Below the pieces are notes generated by a model, which did not search any database, was not told the origin of the DNA, and was given only the letters and a program-made list of their open reading frames with translations. Below are positions 1-6,363 of a stretch of DNA of 6,802 bases, piece by piece. The first letter of the stretch is position 1. Each line of letters opens with the position of its first letter. Origin of the DNA: Firmicutes bacterium UBA5486. GTDB lineage: Bacteria; Bacillota; UBA4882; UBA10575. The translations under genes and the position numbers were made by a program. The DNA is taken from contig DIPO01000044.1 of NCBI GenBank assembly GCA_002427045.1, positions 62,817-69,618 on the forward strand, given 5' to 3'.

Positions 1-569
1 GCAGTATATCCTAAGCCCAACCTGTCTAAGCCTAATAAACAACACAGGATATACCCCTACTTGCTCAGGAACCTGGATATCAATCATGCCAATCAGGTGT
101 GGGCGATCGACATCACCTACATCAAGATGGGCAGAGGCCATATGTATCTGACGCCTATCATTGACTGGTATAGCAGGTATATAATCGGCTGGGAACTCTC
201 AGATACCCTTGATACGGCGCCGGTGCTTGCGGCAGTCAAGGATGCCATAAGGCAATACGGCAATCCGGAGATTATTAACAGCGACCAAGGCAGTCAATTT
301 AGTAGTGATGATTATACAAGCTACCTCAAAGCCGAAGGGATACGACAGAGCATGGACGGGAAGGCGCGCTGGGTTGATAACGTAGTTATCAACCTTGGTT
401 TAGAAGCCTAAAAACTGAACGTATTTACATAAACGAATACACGACACCAAAAGCACTTAGAGTCAGTATTCAAGAGTACATCTATGAGTACAATACGGAA
501 AGGCCGCACCAGACTTACAATTATATGGCTCCCATGGAAATTTATCTGGCTCAACAGATTGCAGCATGA
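1..569 (+). pseudogene. IS3-family transposase OrfB (DDE integrase core), 5'-truncated by window and frameshifted
   Basis: The reading frame is open from base 1 and encodes the rve-type integrase core of an IS3 (IS150-like) OrfB; the ATG at 61 is internal, not the true start. The first catalytic Asp is in WAIDITYI (codon 109-111) and the second in NSDQGSQF (codon 283-285). The third residue, the Glu of the D-35-E triad, should be codon 391-393, exactly 35 residues after the second Asp. There the frame reads VVINLGLEA and stops at 409-411. The rest of the protein continues one frame over from about 396 (WFRSLKTERIY, then YNTERPHQTYNYMAP) to the TGA at 567-569. Restoring one G after base 390 gives IEPWFRSLK, close to the family consensus IERWFRSLK, so a single-base deletion destroyed the catalytic Glu codon. 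This is not the usual IS3 programmed frameshift, which lies between orfA and orfB. A sequencing error is the alternative. Confidence 0.93.
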
Positions 570-628
570 CCGAAGAAAAACGAAAGTTTAAATGGTATTA
601 TCTGGTTCACTAAGAAGAGAAAAATATT

Positions 629-647
629 TGTCTTGACAAGGGGTACA
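629..647 (+). repeat. Putative right terminal inverted repeat of the IS3-family element
   Basis: Sixty bases after the transposase stop, the sequence ends in a block whose reverse complement begins TGTACCCCTTGTCAAGACA. Starting with TG and a run of C a few bases in is the usual form of IS3-family ends. The left copy is not in the window, so pairing cannot be confirmed. The block contains TTGACA (633-638) pointing outward, which could act as a -35 box for flanking DNA. Confidence 0.6.
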
Positions 648-730
648 TCTTAGTCTTTATGAGCTAGTTCTGATTTCACTGTACTTAGTTACTGATATTG
701 ATAATCCTCGGGCAATAAATTAATTTTACA

Positions 731-759
731 AGAGCCAAGTTGGCAAGGTAAGAGGCTCT
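731..759. repeat. Inverted repeat in the stretch between the IS end and the decayed ORF
   Basis: AGAGCC (731-736) pairs with GGCTCT (754-759) around a 17-nt loop, and a second palindrome, GCCAA-g-TTGGC (734-744), overlaps it. The two folds are mutually exclusive. No T-run follows, so it is not a terminator. The surrounding stretch 648-751 has no convincing gene: one frame is open from 649 to about 720 but lacks a start codon and ribosome binding site. It may be more of the same decayed locus. Confidence 0.35.
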
Positions 760-955
760 GATCCTTGGTATAAAAAATGCTAAAACCGGTAGTCCGTGTA
801 ATAATTATTGTTTAGATCCTATAGAAGCAATGCTCAAAGTAATTGATCCCTCAATCCAGTTTAAAGTGGAAGAAACCTCATAGGATGGAGGTAAATGTAA
901 AATAGAATGTGAAGATGAATGTGGCTTTAAAGTCTTACTTTCATATTCATGCTAA
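752..955 (+). pseudogene. Decayed small cysteine-rich reading frame with in-frame TAG
   Basis: I do not recognise the family. One frame is protein-like from 752 (just after an in-frame TAA at 749) to the TAA at 953-955, interrupted once by TAG at 881-883. Before the TAG it reads CNNYCLDPIEAMLKVIDPS and then FKVEETS; after it, DGGKCKIECEDECGFKVLL and SYSC. It has six cysteines, with CxxxC spacing in CNNYC and twice in CKIECEDEC. There is no start codon with a ribosome binding site, and the upstream side is close to the IS end, so this is most likely the 3' remnant of a gene that lost its 5' part and then gained a nonsense mutation. Other readings are a chance open frame, or a real cysteine-rich small protein with sequence errors. 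A good terminator directly downstream supports a former gene ending here. Confidence 0.45.
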
Positions 956-960
956 AAAGG

Positions 961-1004
961 AAAAGAAGACGCGTGGGAAGACCATGAGCGTCTTTTTTTA
1001 TTTT
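961..1004 (+). terminator. Intrinsic (rho-independent) terminator
   Basis: AAGACGC (966-972) pairs perfectly with GCGTCTT (988-994). The stem extends outward through a G-U pair into A-U pairs (AAAA with the T-run), and a small inner TGG/CCA helix (974-976 with 982-984) closes the loop. A run of seven T follows (993-999), then A and four more T. It begins just after the TAA of the decayed cysteine-rich frame, so it would end that transcript and insulate the downstream operon. Confidence 0.85.
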
Positions 1005-1060
1005 CCCCCTCATCCAAAATATGTTGACGTTGTTGTCGCGATTCGTGATACACCTTTCAC

Positions 1061-1088
1061 TTGACAAAAGCAAAAACAAGGGTATAGT
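1061..1088 (+). promoter_or_regulatory. Sigma-A-type promoter for the glycosyltransferase/SPASM operon
   Basis: A perfect -35 box TTGACA (1061-1066) is followed after 16 nt by TATAGT (1083-1088), a one-mismatch -10 box. TATAAT at 1088-1093 overlaps it, but its 21-nt spacing is too long. Transcription would start near 1095. It lies after the terminator and is the best promoter upstream of the five-gene cluster, giving a 5' leader of about 210 nt. Confidence 0.75.
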
Positions 1089-1094
1089 ATAATT

Positions 1095-1308
1095 TAATAG
1101 TAAAAAAGGAAAATAATTATGTGAAACACCAATAATTGGGTTTGATTTATGTAAGCCCTACGGTTAGGTTAAAATTGATGGTATATAAGGGTCATTATAA
1201 AAATCTTTTTCGCAATGATTATTACTACTTAATTCTTACTAAGAAAATTAAGTTTGGCTTTGTTCAATTTAAAATATAATATTTTAACTAAAAAAAAGGA
1301 ATTGAGAA
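1095..1308 (+). other. Long untranslated leader of the operon, with inverted repeats
   Basis: About 210 nt separate the predicted transcription start from the first gene, with no ORF of useful size. A start-stop pair ATGTGA (1119-1124) sits 8 nt after AGGA (1107-1110). CCAA-taa-TTGG forms a small hairpin inside AAAC...GGGTTT (1125-1143). CCTA-cggt-TAGG (1157-1168) forms another. A third, larger hairpin is listed separately. I could not match the leader to a known riboswitch or T-box: no T-box sequence, and no c-di-GMP riboswitch core in its standard form. The stretch 1005-1060 upstream of the promoter holds nothing I can name. Confidence 0.45.
1227..1253 (+). repeat. Inverted repeat (hairpin) in the operon leader
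   Basis: ACTTAATTCTT (1227-1237) pairs with AAGAAAATTAAGT (1241-1253) around the 3-nt loop ACT, leaving a two-A bulge. The stem has 11 pairs but is almost all A-U. The tract after it (TTGGCTTTGTT) is T-rich but interrupted, so it would be at most a weak attenuator. It could also be an operator or RNA-stability element. It lies 55 nt before the first start codon. Confidence 0.5.
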
Positions 1309-2427
1309 ATGAGACTTATATTTTTGTGCGCAAACGTTGACACAAATAATTTTATTAATTCTGGATACAGAACATTACAGTTAGCTCATAGTTTAGCCAA
1401 AGAGGAAGTAGAGATACATTTTATAAGTAACTTTGGCAACGCATTGTCAATCAGCAATAATAAAGTTAGTAAAAAGATCTACTATCATAACGTTTCCCTT
1501 TATAATTGGCCTGATATTGACTATATCAGCTATGTATATAAATTAAATTTAAGCTTTATACCTGTGTTGTTTAAAACGATCAAAAAATACGGACCTTTTG
1601 ATATTTTATGTAGTTTTGATTGGACGGTAAGTATAGCCGCCAAAGCCGGAGCAAGTAGTTATCAATTAATTTGGGTTAATTTTTTAAGTTCTTTAGAATC
1701 AATTAGAAATGATTTGGAGAACACTGACAATAACTATATCTTTACAATGGAAAAGTTTATTTTGAAACAAAAAAATACCATTATTACTGAGTCTAATTAT
1801 TTAGAAAGCGAACTAAGAAAAATGTGTAAAAAAGATAAAAATATTAAATATCTTTTTCCATACTATACAACTTCAGATATCAACAGGTATTTCCCAACTG
1901 AAAAACGGATAATTATAATTTATTCATCTTTTTACAAACAAAACCAAATTGAAATAGTATTGGACCTGGTTTCTAAACTTAAACCTTATGAGAGAAACTA
2001 TAACATATTAGTAGTTGGTGAAGGGATACTTTTCCACAATATAAAAAATAATATTTTAAATAGTAACGCAGCCGATTTTACAGTAGTAAAAGAAAAGTTA
2101 AGTTACGGGGATCTTGTTTCTTTTAGTAAAAATATAGATCTTTTTATCGCAGCTAACCCTTATTACACCAATCTTTCGGTTATTTCCGAAATACTCCATT
2201 TAAACATACCAGTCTTTATTAATAAAACAAAGTCCTTCAATGACCTGCATAAATTTTTACCTAAAACACACTTTTTTAACGGAGCTGAAGATCCCGAGCT
2301 TCTAAAAAAAATAAATGTTTTGCTTAAGAAAGAACCAGATACCAAAGGAATAATGAATGAGATTTATTCAGTTGAATCATATGCTAGTAAACTTATACAA
2401 ATATTTCGAGAATTACGTAGCAACTGA
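1309..2427 (+). CDS. Divergent GT4-like glycosyltransferase, possibly non-catalytic
   Basis: This 372-residue protein has the two-domain GT-B layout of family 4 glycosyltransferases but is poorly conserved. The N-terminus (MRLIFLCANV, then GYRTLQLAHSLAKEEVEIHFIS) is the usual first Rossmann unit, and FDILCSFDWTVS (97-108) matches the DILHVHDWMG region of the next gene. In the C-terminal domain, VVGEG (235-239) and IDLFIAANP (276-284) are in the expected order. The EX7E motif is damaged: E294 is present but the first Glu is Tyr286. The donor-phosphate Arg of the FVGR motif appears to be Ser207. It has no signal peptide or membrane segment and should be cytoplasmic. The start follows AAGGA at 1296-1300 with 8-nt spacing. 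It is the first gene of the cluster, 14 nt before a canonical GT4. It may be a chaperone or partner subunit for that enzyme, or a GT4 with altered chemistry. Substrate unknown. Confidence 0.75.
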   Translation: MRLIFLCANVDTNNFINSGYRTLQLAHSLAKEEVEIHFISNFGNALSISNNKVSKKIYYHNVSLYNWPDIDYISYVYKLNLSFIPVLFKTIKKYGPFDILCSFDWTVSIAAKAGASSYQLIWVNFLSSLESIRNDLENTDNNYIFTMEKFILKQKNTIITESNYLESELRKMCKKDKNIKYLFPYYTTSDINRYFPTEKRIIIIYSSFYKQNQIEIVLDLVSKLKPYERNYNILVVGEGILFHNIKNNILNSNAADFTVVKEKLSYGDLVSFSKNIDLFIAANPYYTNLSVISEILHLNIPVFINKTKSFNDLHKFLPKTHFFNGAEDPELLKKINVLLKKEPDTKGIMNEIYSVESYASKLIQIFRELRSN

Positions 2428-2441
2428 GAAGAGGGTATTAA

Positions 2442-3635
2442 ATGAAAGTTTTAATGATTGGCTGGGAATTTCCTCCTTATTTGGTTGGCGGATTAGGTAC
2501 TCACGTTTACAACCTTTCAATCAATTTAGTAAGAAGCGGGGTTGACTTAAGTTTATTTGCATTTAAACCAGCAGGAAGTAAAAAAATCGAAAACGTTGAA
2601 GGAATTAAAGTATTCAGATTTGCTTACCCTGAGATGCTTGCATGTTGTGGAAGACGGTCCGAAATAATAATTGAAAATGAACTCTTTTCTTTAAATATCC
2701 TTAAAAATATCGAAAAAACCCTTCGTTTAATTGGTTGTCCCGACATTTTACACGTCCATGACTGGATGGGTGCTTCCCTAGGTCTGGTATTAAAAGAAAT
2801 TTTCCAAATTCCTTTGGTAACTACATTACATGTTACCTCTAAAGAATTGGAGAGGTTATATCCTTTGGGGATATACGGTAACTTAGCAGAAAAAGAAAGG
2901 TTATTGACTGTCAAGTCTGACCGAATTATTTGTTGTAGTAAAGCCATGGTTAACGAAGTTAAAGGCCATTATGAAATTAACCCAGAAAAGATTGTATTGA
3001 TTCCGAATGGCGTAGAGATCGAAACCTTTCAACGTCCCTCATTTAATAATTCAGAACTGTCTTTAAAACATAATTCAGGCGAAAAGGCTATTCTATTTGT
3101 AGGTAGGTTAGTTTTTGAAAAGGGCATTTTAAATTTAATAAAAGCTTTACCTCTCATTATTGAACAAATTCCACAAGCTCATTTGCTCATTTGTGGAAAA
3201 GGATATTTAGAAAAAAAGATTAAGGAAGAAATATTGAGATTACACATTGAAGACAAAGTTTTACTGACGGGGTTTGTTAACAGACAGGAACTTGCTGATT
3301 ATTATGCTTTAGCGGATGTAGCGATATTCCCAAGTTTGTATGAACCCTTTGGCATAGTTGTATTAGAAGCGCTGGCCACAAAAACCCCAGTCGTAGTTTC
3401 AAATGTGGGAGGGCTCATGGATATTATCCGGGATGGATTAAATGGGTTAAAAGTACAACCAGGAGATTATGAGGATATAGCTAGAAAAGCAATCTTACTT
3501 CTTAAAAATGAATCATATGCTCGTAAGCTCGCGGAACAAGGGTATCAAGATGTTATCAACAGTAAAAACTGGGAACAGATTGCTAGAGAAACAAAAATGG
3601 TTTATGAGGAAATTGTGAGGGAGTCAATATGTTAA
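2442..3635 (+). CDS. GT4 glycosyltransferase (glycogen-synthase-like N-terminus)
   Basis: A full-length, 397-residue retaining GT-B glycosyltransferase. Residues 7-21 (GWEFPPYLVGGLGTH) hold the glycine-rich loop typical of GT4/GT5 glycogen-synthase-like enzymes. HVHDW is at 104-108 and IPNGVE at 187-192. The C-terminal domain has FVGRLVFEKG (219-228) with Arg222 and Lys227, which bind the nucleotide-sugar diphosphate, and the EX7E motif EPFGIVVLE (301-309), followed by PVVVSNVGG. All expected residues are present, so it should be active on a nucleotide sugar; donor and acceptor cannot be told from sequence. It is cytoplasmic with no membrane segment. The start follows AGAAGAGGG (2426-2434). 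Its stop overlaps the next gene by 7 nt (3629-3635), a sign of translational coupling. Similar enzymes are often called glycogen synthase; the neighbours argue for polymer or protein glycosylation rather than glycogen storage. Confidence 0.93.
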   Translation: MKVLMIGWEFPPYLVGGLGTHVYNLSINLVRSGVDLSLFAFKPAGSKKIENVEGIKVFRFAYPEMLACCGRRSEIIIENELFSLNILKNIEKTLRLIGCPDILHVHDWMGASLGLVLKEIFQIPLVTTLHVTSKELERLYPLGIYGNLAEKERLLTVKSDRIICCSKAMVNEVKGHYEINPEKIVLIPNGVEIETFQRPSFNNSELSLKHNSGEKAILFVGRLVFEKGILNLIKALPLIIEQIPQAHLLICGKGYLEKKIKEEILRLHIEDKVLLTGFVNRQELADYYALADVAIFPSLYEPFGIVVLEALATKTPVVVSNVGGLMDIIRDGLNGLKVQPGDYEDIARKAILLLKNESYARKLAEQGYQDVINSKNWEQIARETKMVYEEIVRESIC

Positions 3636-5080
3636 GGGGAAAGATAGTTTTCAATACCCAAAAAGATAACCACTTAAATGTTTTACTAGAAAAAAAATAC
3701 CCTCAAATTTTAAGGTTGACTTTTAACGAAGAGGTCTTTTCCGAAGATATTGCTCACAAATTAGATAATATTTTTTTAACTCCGTTACATCTACGGATTG
3801 GAATCGTTTACAAAAAACCGTTGAAATATTTAGAGCCCAACGATTTTTATAACCTGGATTACTTATTATACAATTCCTCAATCACCTTACCTTTTTGTAA
3901 TTCAAAAACAATTTGTTGGGATTCGGATGATCATTTATTGGAGATTATTACTTCTCTGGAGCGGGGGAAAGAGAAAGAGATAAGTCAAGCAGGGGAAAAC
4001 CCATTCTGCAGTGTAATTATATCAACCTATAATTCTAAAAACTTACTTCAACTTACATTAGAAGCATATACAATACAAACCTACCGCAATTTCGAAATAA
4101 TTATTGCTGATGATGGTTCAACCGACGGTACTGAGGAGATGGTAAAAAAATACAATAGATATTACCCAATACAATTTTGCTGGCAGGAAGATCGAGGTTT
4201 CAGAAAAGCTGAAATTCTTAACAAAGCCTTATCTATAGCTAGGGGACAATACATTATCATGACAGATCATGATGCTATACCAGGGCCGGATTTCGTAAAA
4301 CAACACATTGAAGAGCACCAAGAAGGTGTTGCATTGTTGGGTGGCCGAAGATGTATACCAAAGGAACATCAAGATCAATTGAGCATAGACAGGGTTCTGC
4401 TAAATATAGATTCACTTAAAAAGTTAGCAACTCTTCAATGGTTTTACCAAAAGAAATTACGGTTAGTTTCGCTTGTTGATAACCCGTATTTTTATGCATT
4501 GGGGGTAAACATTTCTCTTCATAAAAAATATTTTTTAGAGGTATCAGGTTATAACCAAAGTCTTGTAGGTTATGGGGATGAAGATATTGATCTTGCGAGG
4601 AGACTTCATGAACATGGACTTAAATTTAAAGGATTATTAAATTCACAGTTATATCATGTTGAGCATCCCTTGAACCGTAATTTCTTCTATATTGTTAAAA
4701 AAGGCAATAATTTACAGGTGAAAATTAAGCAAGTTATTAAAGAAAGGGGATTTTCTCATAAAAAGTGTGTACTGCTGTGGACAACGGATAAATGGAGAGC
4801 AGGCACAATAAAATATAGCAATTTGGTTTTTGATCCCCAAACATTTTCTTTTTATGGAACTCTTGTTCTGCCGTCCGGTGCGGAAAATATCTTGTTTAAA
4901 ATTCAGTATATTACCCAATATGATGAAGTGGTTTGGAATGATAACCAGGGTCAAGGTTGGTCTTGGGATCTGAAAGGGGACTATTGTTATAAAGTAATGC
5001 CAGATAGTGTTGAGGAAAGGCGAGACTATGGTGATGTTTCAGTCTATATTCCCGCATATGTTGATCCAATTTGTTTTTAA
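3629..5080 (+). CDS. GT2 glycosyltransferase with extra N- and C-terminal domains
   Basis: A 483-residue protein in three parts. Residues 1-125 are an N-terminal region I do not recognise. Residues 127-350 are a GT-A, family 2 catalytic domain: CSVIISTYNS (127-136), IIIADDGSTDGTEE (157-170), the metal-binding DHD (213-215), and GYGDEDIDLARRLHEHG (314-330), which contains the ED of the galactosyltransferase-like C-terminal segment seen in chondroitin-polymerase-type enzymes. This should be an inverting transferase using a nucleotide sugar. Residues 378-483 form another domain, with VVWNDNQGQGW (434-444) recalling the WDNN-G-W signature of starch-binding CBM25/CBM53 modules; this match is by eye. 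There is no membrane segment or signal peptide. The start codon lies inside the 3' end of the previous gene, with GAGGGAG at 3617-3623 as ribosome binding site. It probably acts on the same acceptor as its neighbours; the C-terminal module may hold a glycan product or acceptor. Confidence 0.9.
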   Translation: MLRGKIVFNTQKDNHLNVLLEKKYPQILRLTFNEEVFSEDIAHKLDNIFLTPLHLRIGIVYKKPLKYLEPNDFYNLDYLLYNSSITLPFCNSKTICWDSDDHLLEIITSLERGKEKEISQAGENPFCSVIISTYNSKNLLQLTLEAYTIQTYRNFEIIIADDGSTDGTEEMVKKYNRYYPIQFCWQEDRGFRKAEILNKALSIARGQYIIMTDHDAIPGPDFVKQHIEEHQEGVALLGGRRCIPKEHQDQLSIDRVLLNIDSLKKLATLQWFYQKKLRLVSLVDNPYFYALGVNISLHKKYFLEVSGYNQSLVGYGDEDIDLARRLHEHGLKFKGLLNSQLYHVEHPLNRNFFYIVKKGNNLQVKIKQVIKERGFSHKKCVLLWTTDKWRAGTIKYSNLVFDPQTFSFYGTLVLPSGAENILFKIQYITQYDEVVWNDNQGQGWSWDLKGDYCYKVMPDSVEERRDYGDVSVYIPAYVDPICF

Positions 5081-5100
5081 GTGTTCTTGTTTGAGGTGAA

Positions 5101-6339
5101 ATGATGGAGGAATTAAAAAATAGGCCGGGGTTTTTCCTAGGAGTATCTAATAATGGACATTTTATTTATAACAGTGAAAAGAATTTATTTTATGAGGTAG
5201 ATGAAATATTTTACCAAGTATTAAAGCACCTTTCAGATTATGTAGATGAAGCAGACATAATTAAGAAACTATCTGAAAAGTATTCAAAAGATAAAGTTAT
5301 TGAATCTCTAAGGGAGGTAAGTATTCAGTTACAAGGCGGCGTATTAAAACAGGAAAGGATTTTTCTGGAAGAAGGGTATTATCTTGATATAGATGTGCCT
5401 TCATTTCCTGGACATATAGATAAGGTAATTGAATACATTAACTATTTTCCATCATGCAAGTTTTTCCATATTAACTTTATTAATACAAACAACTTTACTG
5501 ATTATAATTCTATTAATGATTGGATTGATGAAATTAGTAGTATTGTTGCTGGTACGCCACGAATTATATCTTACTATCTTATTACTAAATCAGACACCAT
5601 AAACCCTGATTCTATCCAAGATCTTAATAATAACATGATTAATTTAGTAATAATAGTTGAAGATAATACGATGGATAGTGGTTTGAGGAAAATAGTAAAG
5701 AATAGCGGAATAGGATTACTTATAAATAACTGGGAACCTAATTGGAAGCAATTTATAACAGACTGCTTTAATCTAAATGATAATAGCTTTTTATATTTTA
5801 ATATCAATGGTATGTTAGTTGATCTAATAAAGATGGAGACGGAAGGACTATCACAAAAAATTATAACTTTAAAAAACAGCTTAAGCCAAATAAACCAATT
5901 ATTTATTAACTTAAGTTCAAATTTGAAGAAAATTATAAGAATAGAACCTTTTTATAGTGGTTTTCACCTACTCCAAGGGCAACTGTTCAAAAGGTTTCAT
6001 TGTTGGGCGGGAAGAAGGAAGCTTTATTTAAACAAGGGAAAATTATACCCATGTCAACGGCTTTGCCGAGAAAGTGAACAACTTAATTCAGAGGAATCTT
6101 TGTTATGTAACTTCAAGCAAATTCAGTGGTACATTTCAGACCTTGAGCAAAAACCGTGTCTAAATTGCTGGGCGAAAAGCTTTTGTGGGGGCTTTTGCCG
6201 TGCACTTTCTGAATATGACCATTATCATAATTATTATTGTGATATCCAAAAGTATTTAGCGCAACTACACATTAATAATTACCAAAAGCTAACGAAAGTT
6301 TTTTACTCTGAGAGCTTTTCGGAGCAAAATAAGTTATAA
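5101..6339 (+). CDS. SPASM-domain protein with degenerate radical-SAM domain (peptide-maturase-like)
   Basis: A 412-residue protein built like a radical SAM/SPASM peptide maturase but without the SAM-cluster motif. Residues 9-45 (FFLGVSNNGHFIYNSEKNLF, then YEVDEIFYQVL) resemble the N-terminal leader-binding-like segment of thioether (SCIFF-type) maturases. Residues 93-245 still look like the radical-SAM barrel: YYLITKSDTINPDSIQDL (158-175) resembles the TNGTLL region and NLVIIVED the SxDG strand. No CX3CX2C and no GGE are present. The SPASM domain is complete: C301-x11-G-x4-C318, then C353-x2-C356-x5-C362-x3-C366 and C380, with C322 or C336 as further ligands. Two auxiliary 4Fe-4S clusters are therefore plausible, but radical chemistry is not. 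Residues 246-280 may form a coiled coil. The start is ATGATG; with GAGGTGA at 5093-5099, the second ATG (5104) is the better spaced. Likely a substrate-binding or partner protein for peptide modification; function unproven. Confidence 0.85.
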   Translation: MMEELKNRPGFFLGVSNNGHFIYNSEKNLFYEVDEIFYQVLKHLSDYVDEADIIKKLSEKYSKDKVIESLREVSIQLQGGVLKQERIFLEEGYYLDIDVPSFPGHIDKVIEYINYFPSCKFFHINFINTNNFTDYNSINDWIDEISSIVAGTPRIISYYLITKSDTINPDSIQDLNNNMINLVIIVEDNTMDSGLRKIVKNSGIGLLINNWEPNWKQFITDCFNLNDNSFLYFNINGMLVDLIKMETEGLSQKIITLKNSLSQINQLFINLSSNLKKIIRIEPFYSGFHLLQGQLFKRFHCWAGRRKLYLNKGKLYPCQRLCRESEQLNSEESLLCNFKQIQWYISDLEQKPCLNCWAKSFCGGFCRALSEYDHYHNYYCDIQKYLAQLHINNYQKLTKVFYSESFSEQNKL

Positions 6340-6363
6340 ACATAAATAGAAGGAGGTTGTAAA

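Larger units (their letters stand above)
1..647 (+). mobile_element. IS3-family insertion sequence, right-hand part (left end outside window)
   Basis: This is the distal part of an IS3-family element: the end of the orfB transposase, about 60 nt of non-coding sequence, then a putative right terminal repeat ending in GGGGTACA at 647. The left end, orfA and the target-site duplication lie outside the window, so the boundary rests on the repeat alone. The transposase region looks richer in G and C than the AT-rich cluster downstream, which fits a separately acquired element. The element cannot be autonomous as read, because its transposase is frameshifted. Confidence 0.8.

Noticed and set aside
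61..411. Intact 116-residue transposase gene starting at 61
   Set aside because: The same frame is open back to base 1 with IS3-type sequence, and the last residues (NLGLEA) are frameshift products; the true C-terminus continues in another frame to 569.
881..883. TAG read as pyrrolysine in the cysteine-rich frame
   Set aside because: There is no start codon, ribosome binding site or pyrrolysine machinery in the window; a nonsense mutation in a decayed gene is simpler.
1119..1200. c-di-GMP (GEMM-type) riboswitch suggested by AAACACC and GTAAGCCCTACGG
   Set aside because: The conserved core and the tetraloop/receptor arrangement are not present in standard form, so the similarity is too loose to call without a covariance search.
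1254..1280. Second promoter close to the first gene (TTGGCT with TATAAT at 1275-1280)
   Set aside because: The -10 box is good, but the -35 is poor and the spacing only 15 nt in an AT-rich tract; the TTGACA promoter at 1061 is better.
2163..2345. Minus-strand open frame inside the first glycosyltransferase gene
   Set aside because: It lies wholly within a well-supported gene on the other strand, has no recognisable domain, and the plus-strand motifs explain the sequence. The minus-strand frames at 2624-2947, 4712-4954 and 5574-5807 are rejected for the same reason.
2357..2545. Plus-strand open frame bridging the first two glycosyltransferase genes
   Set aside because: It overlaps the end of one real gene and the start of the next in another frame and shows no family motif.
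5455..5475. Cys119 (FPSCKFFHINF) as a remnant of the radical-SAM CX3CX2C motif
   Set aside because: Only one cysteine is present, and its surroundings align better by eye with the strand leading to the GGE motif than with the SAM-cluster loop.
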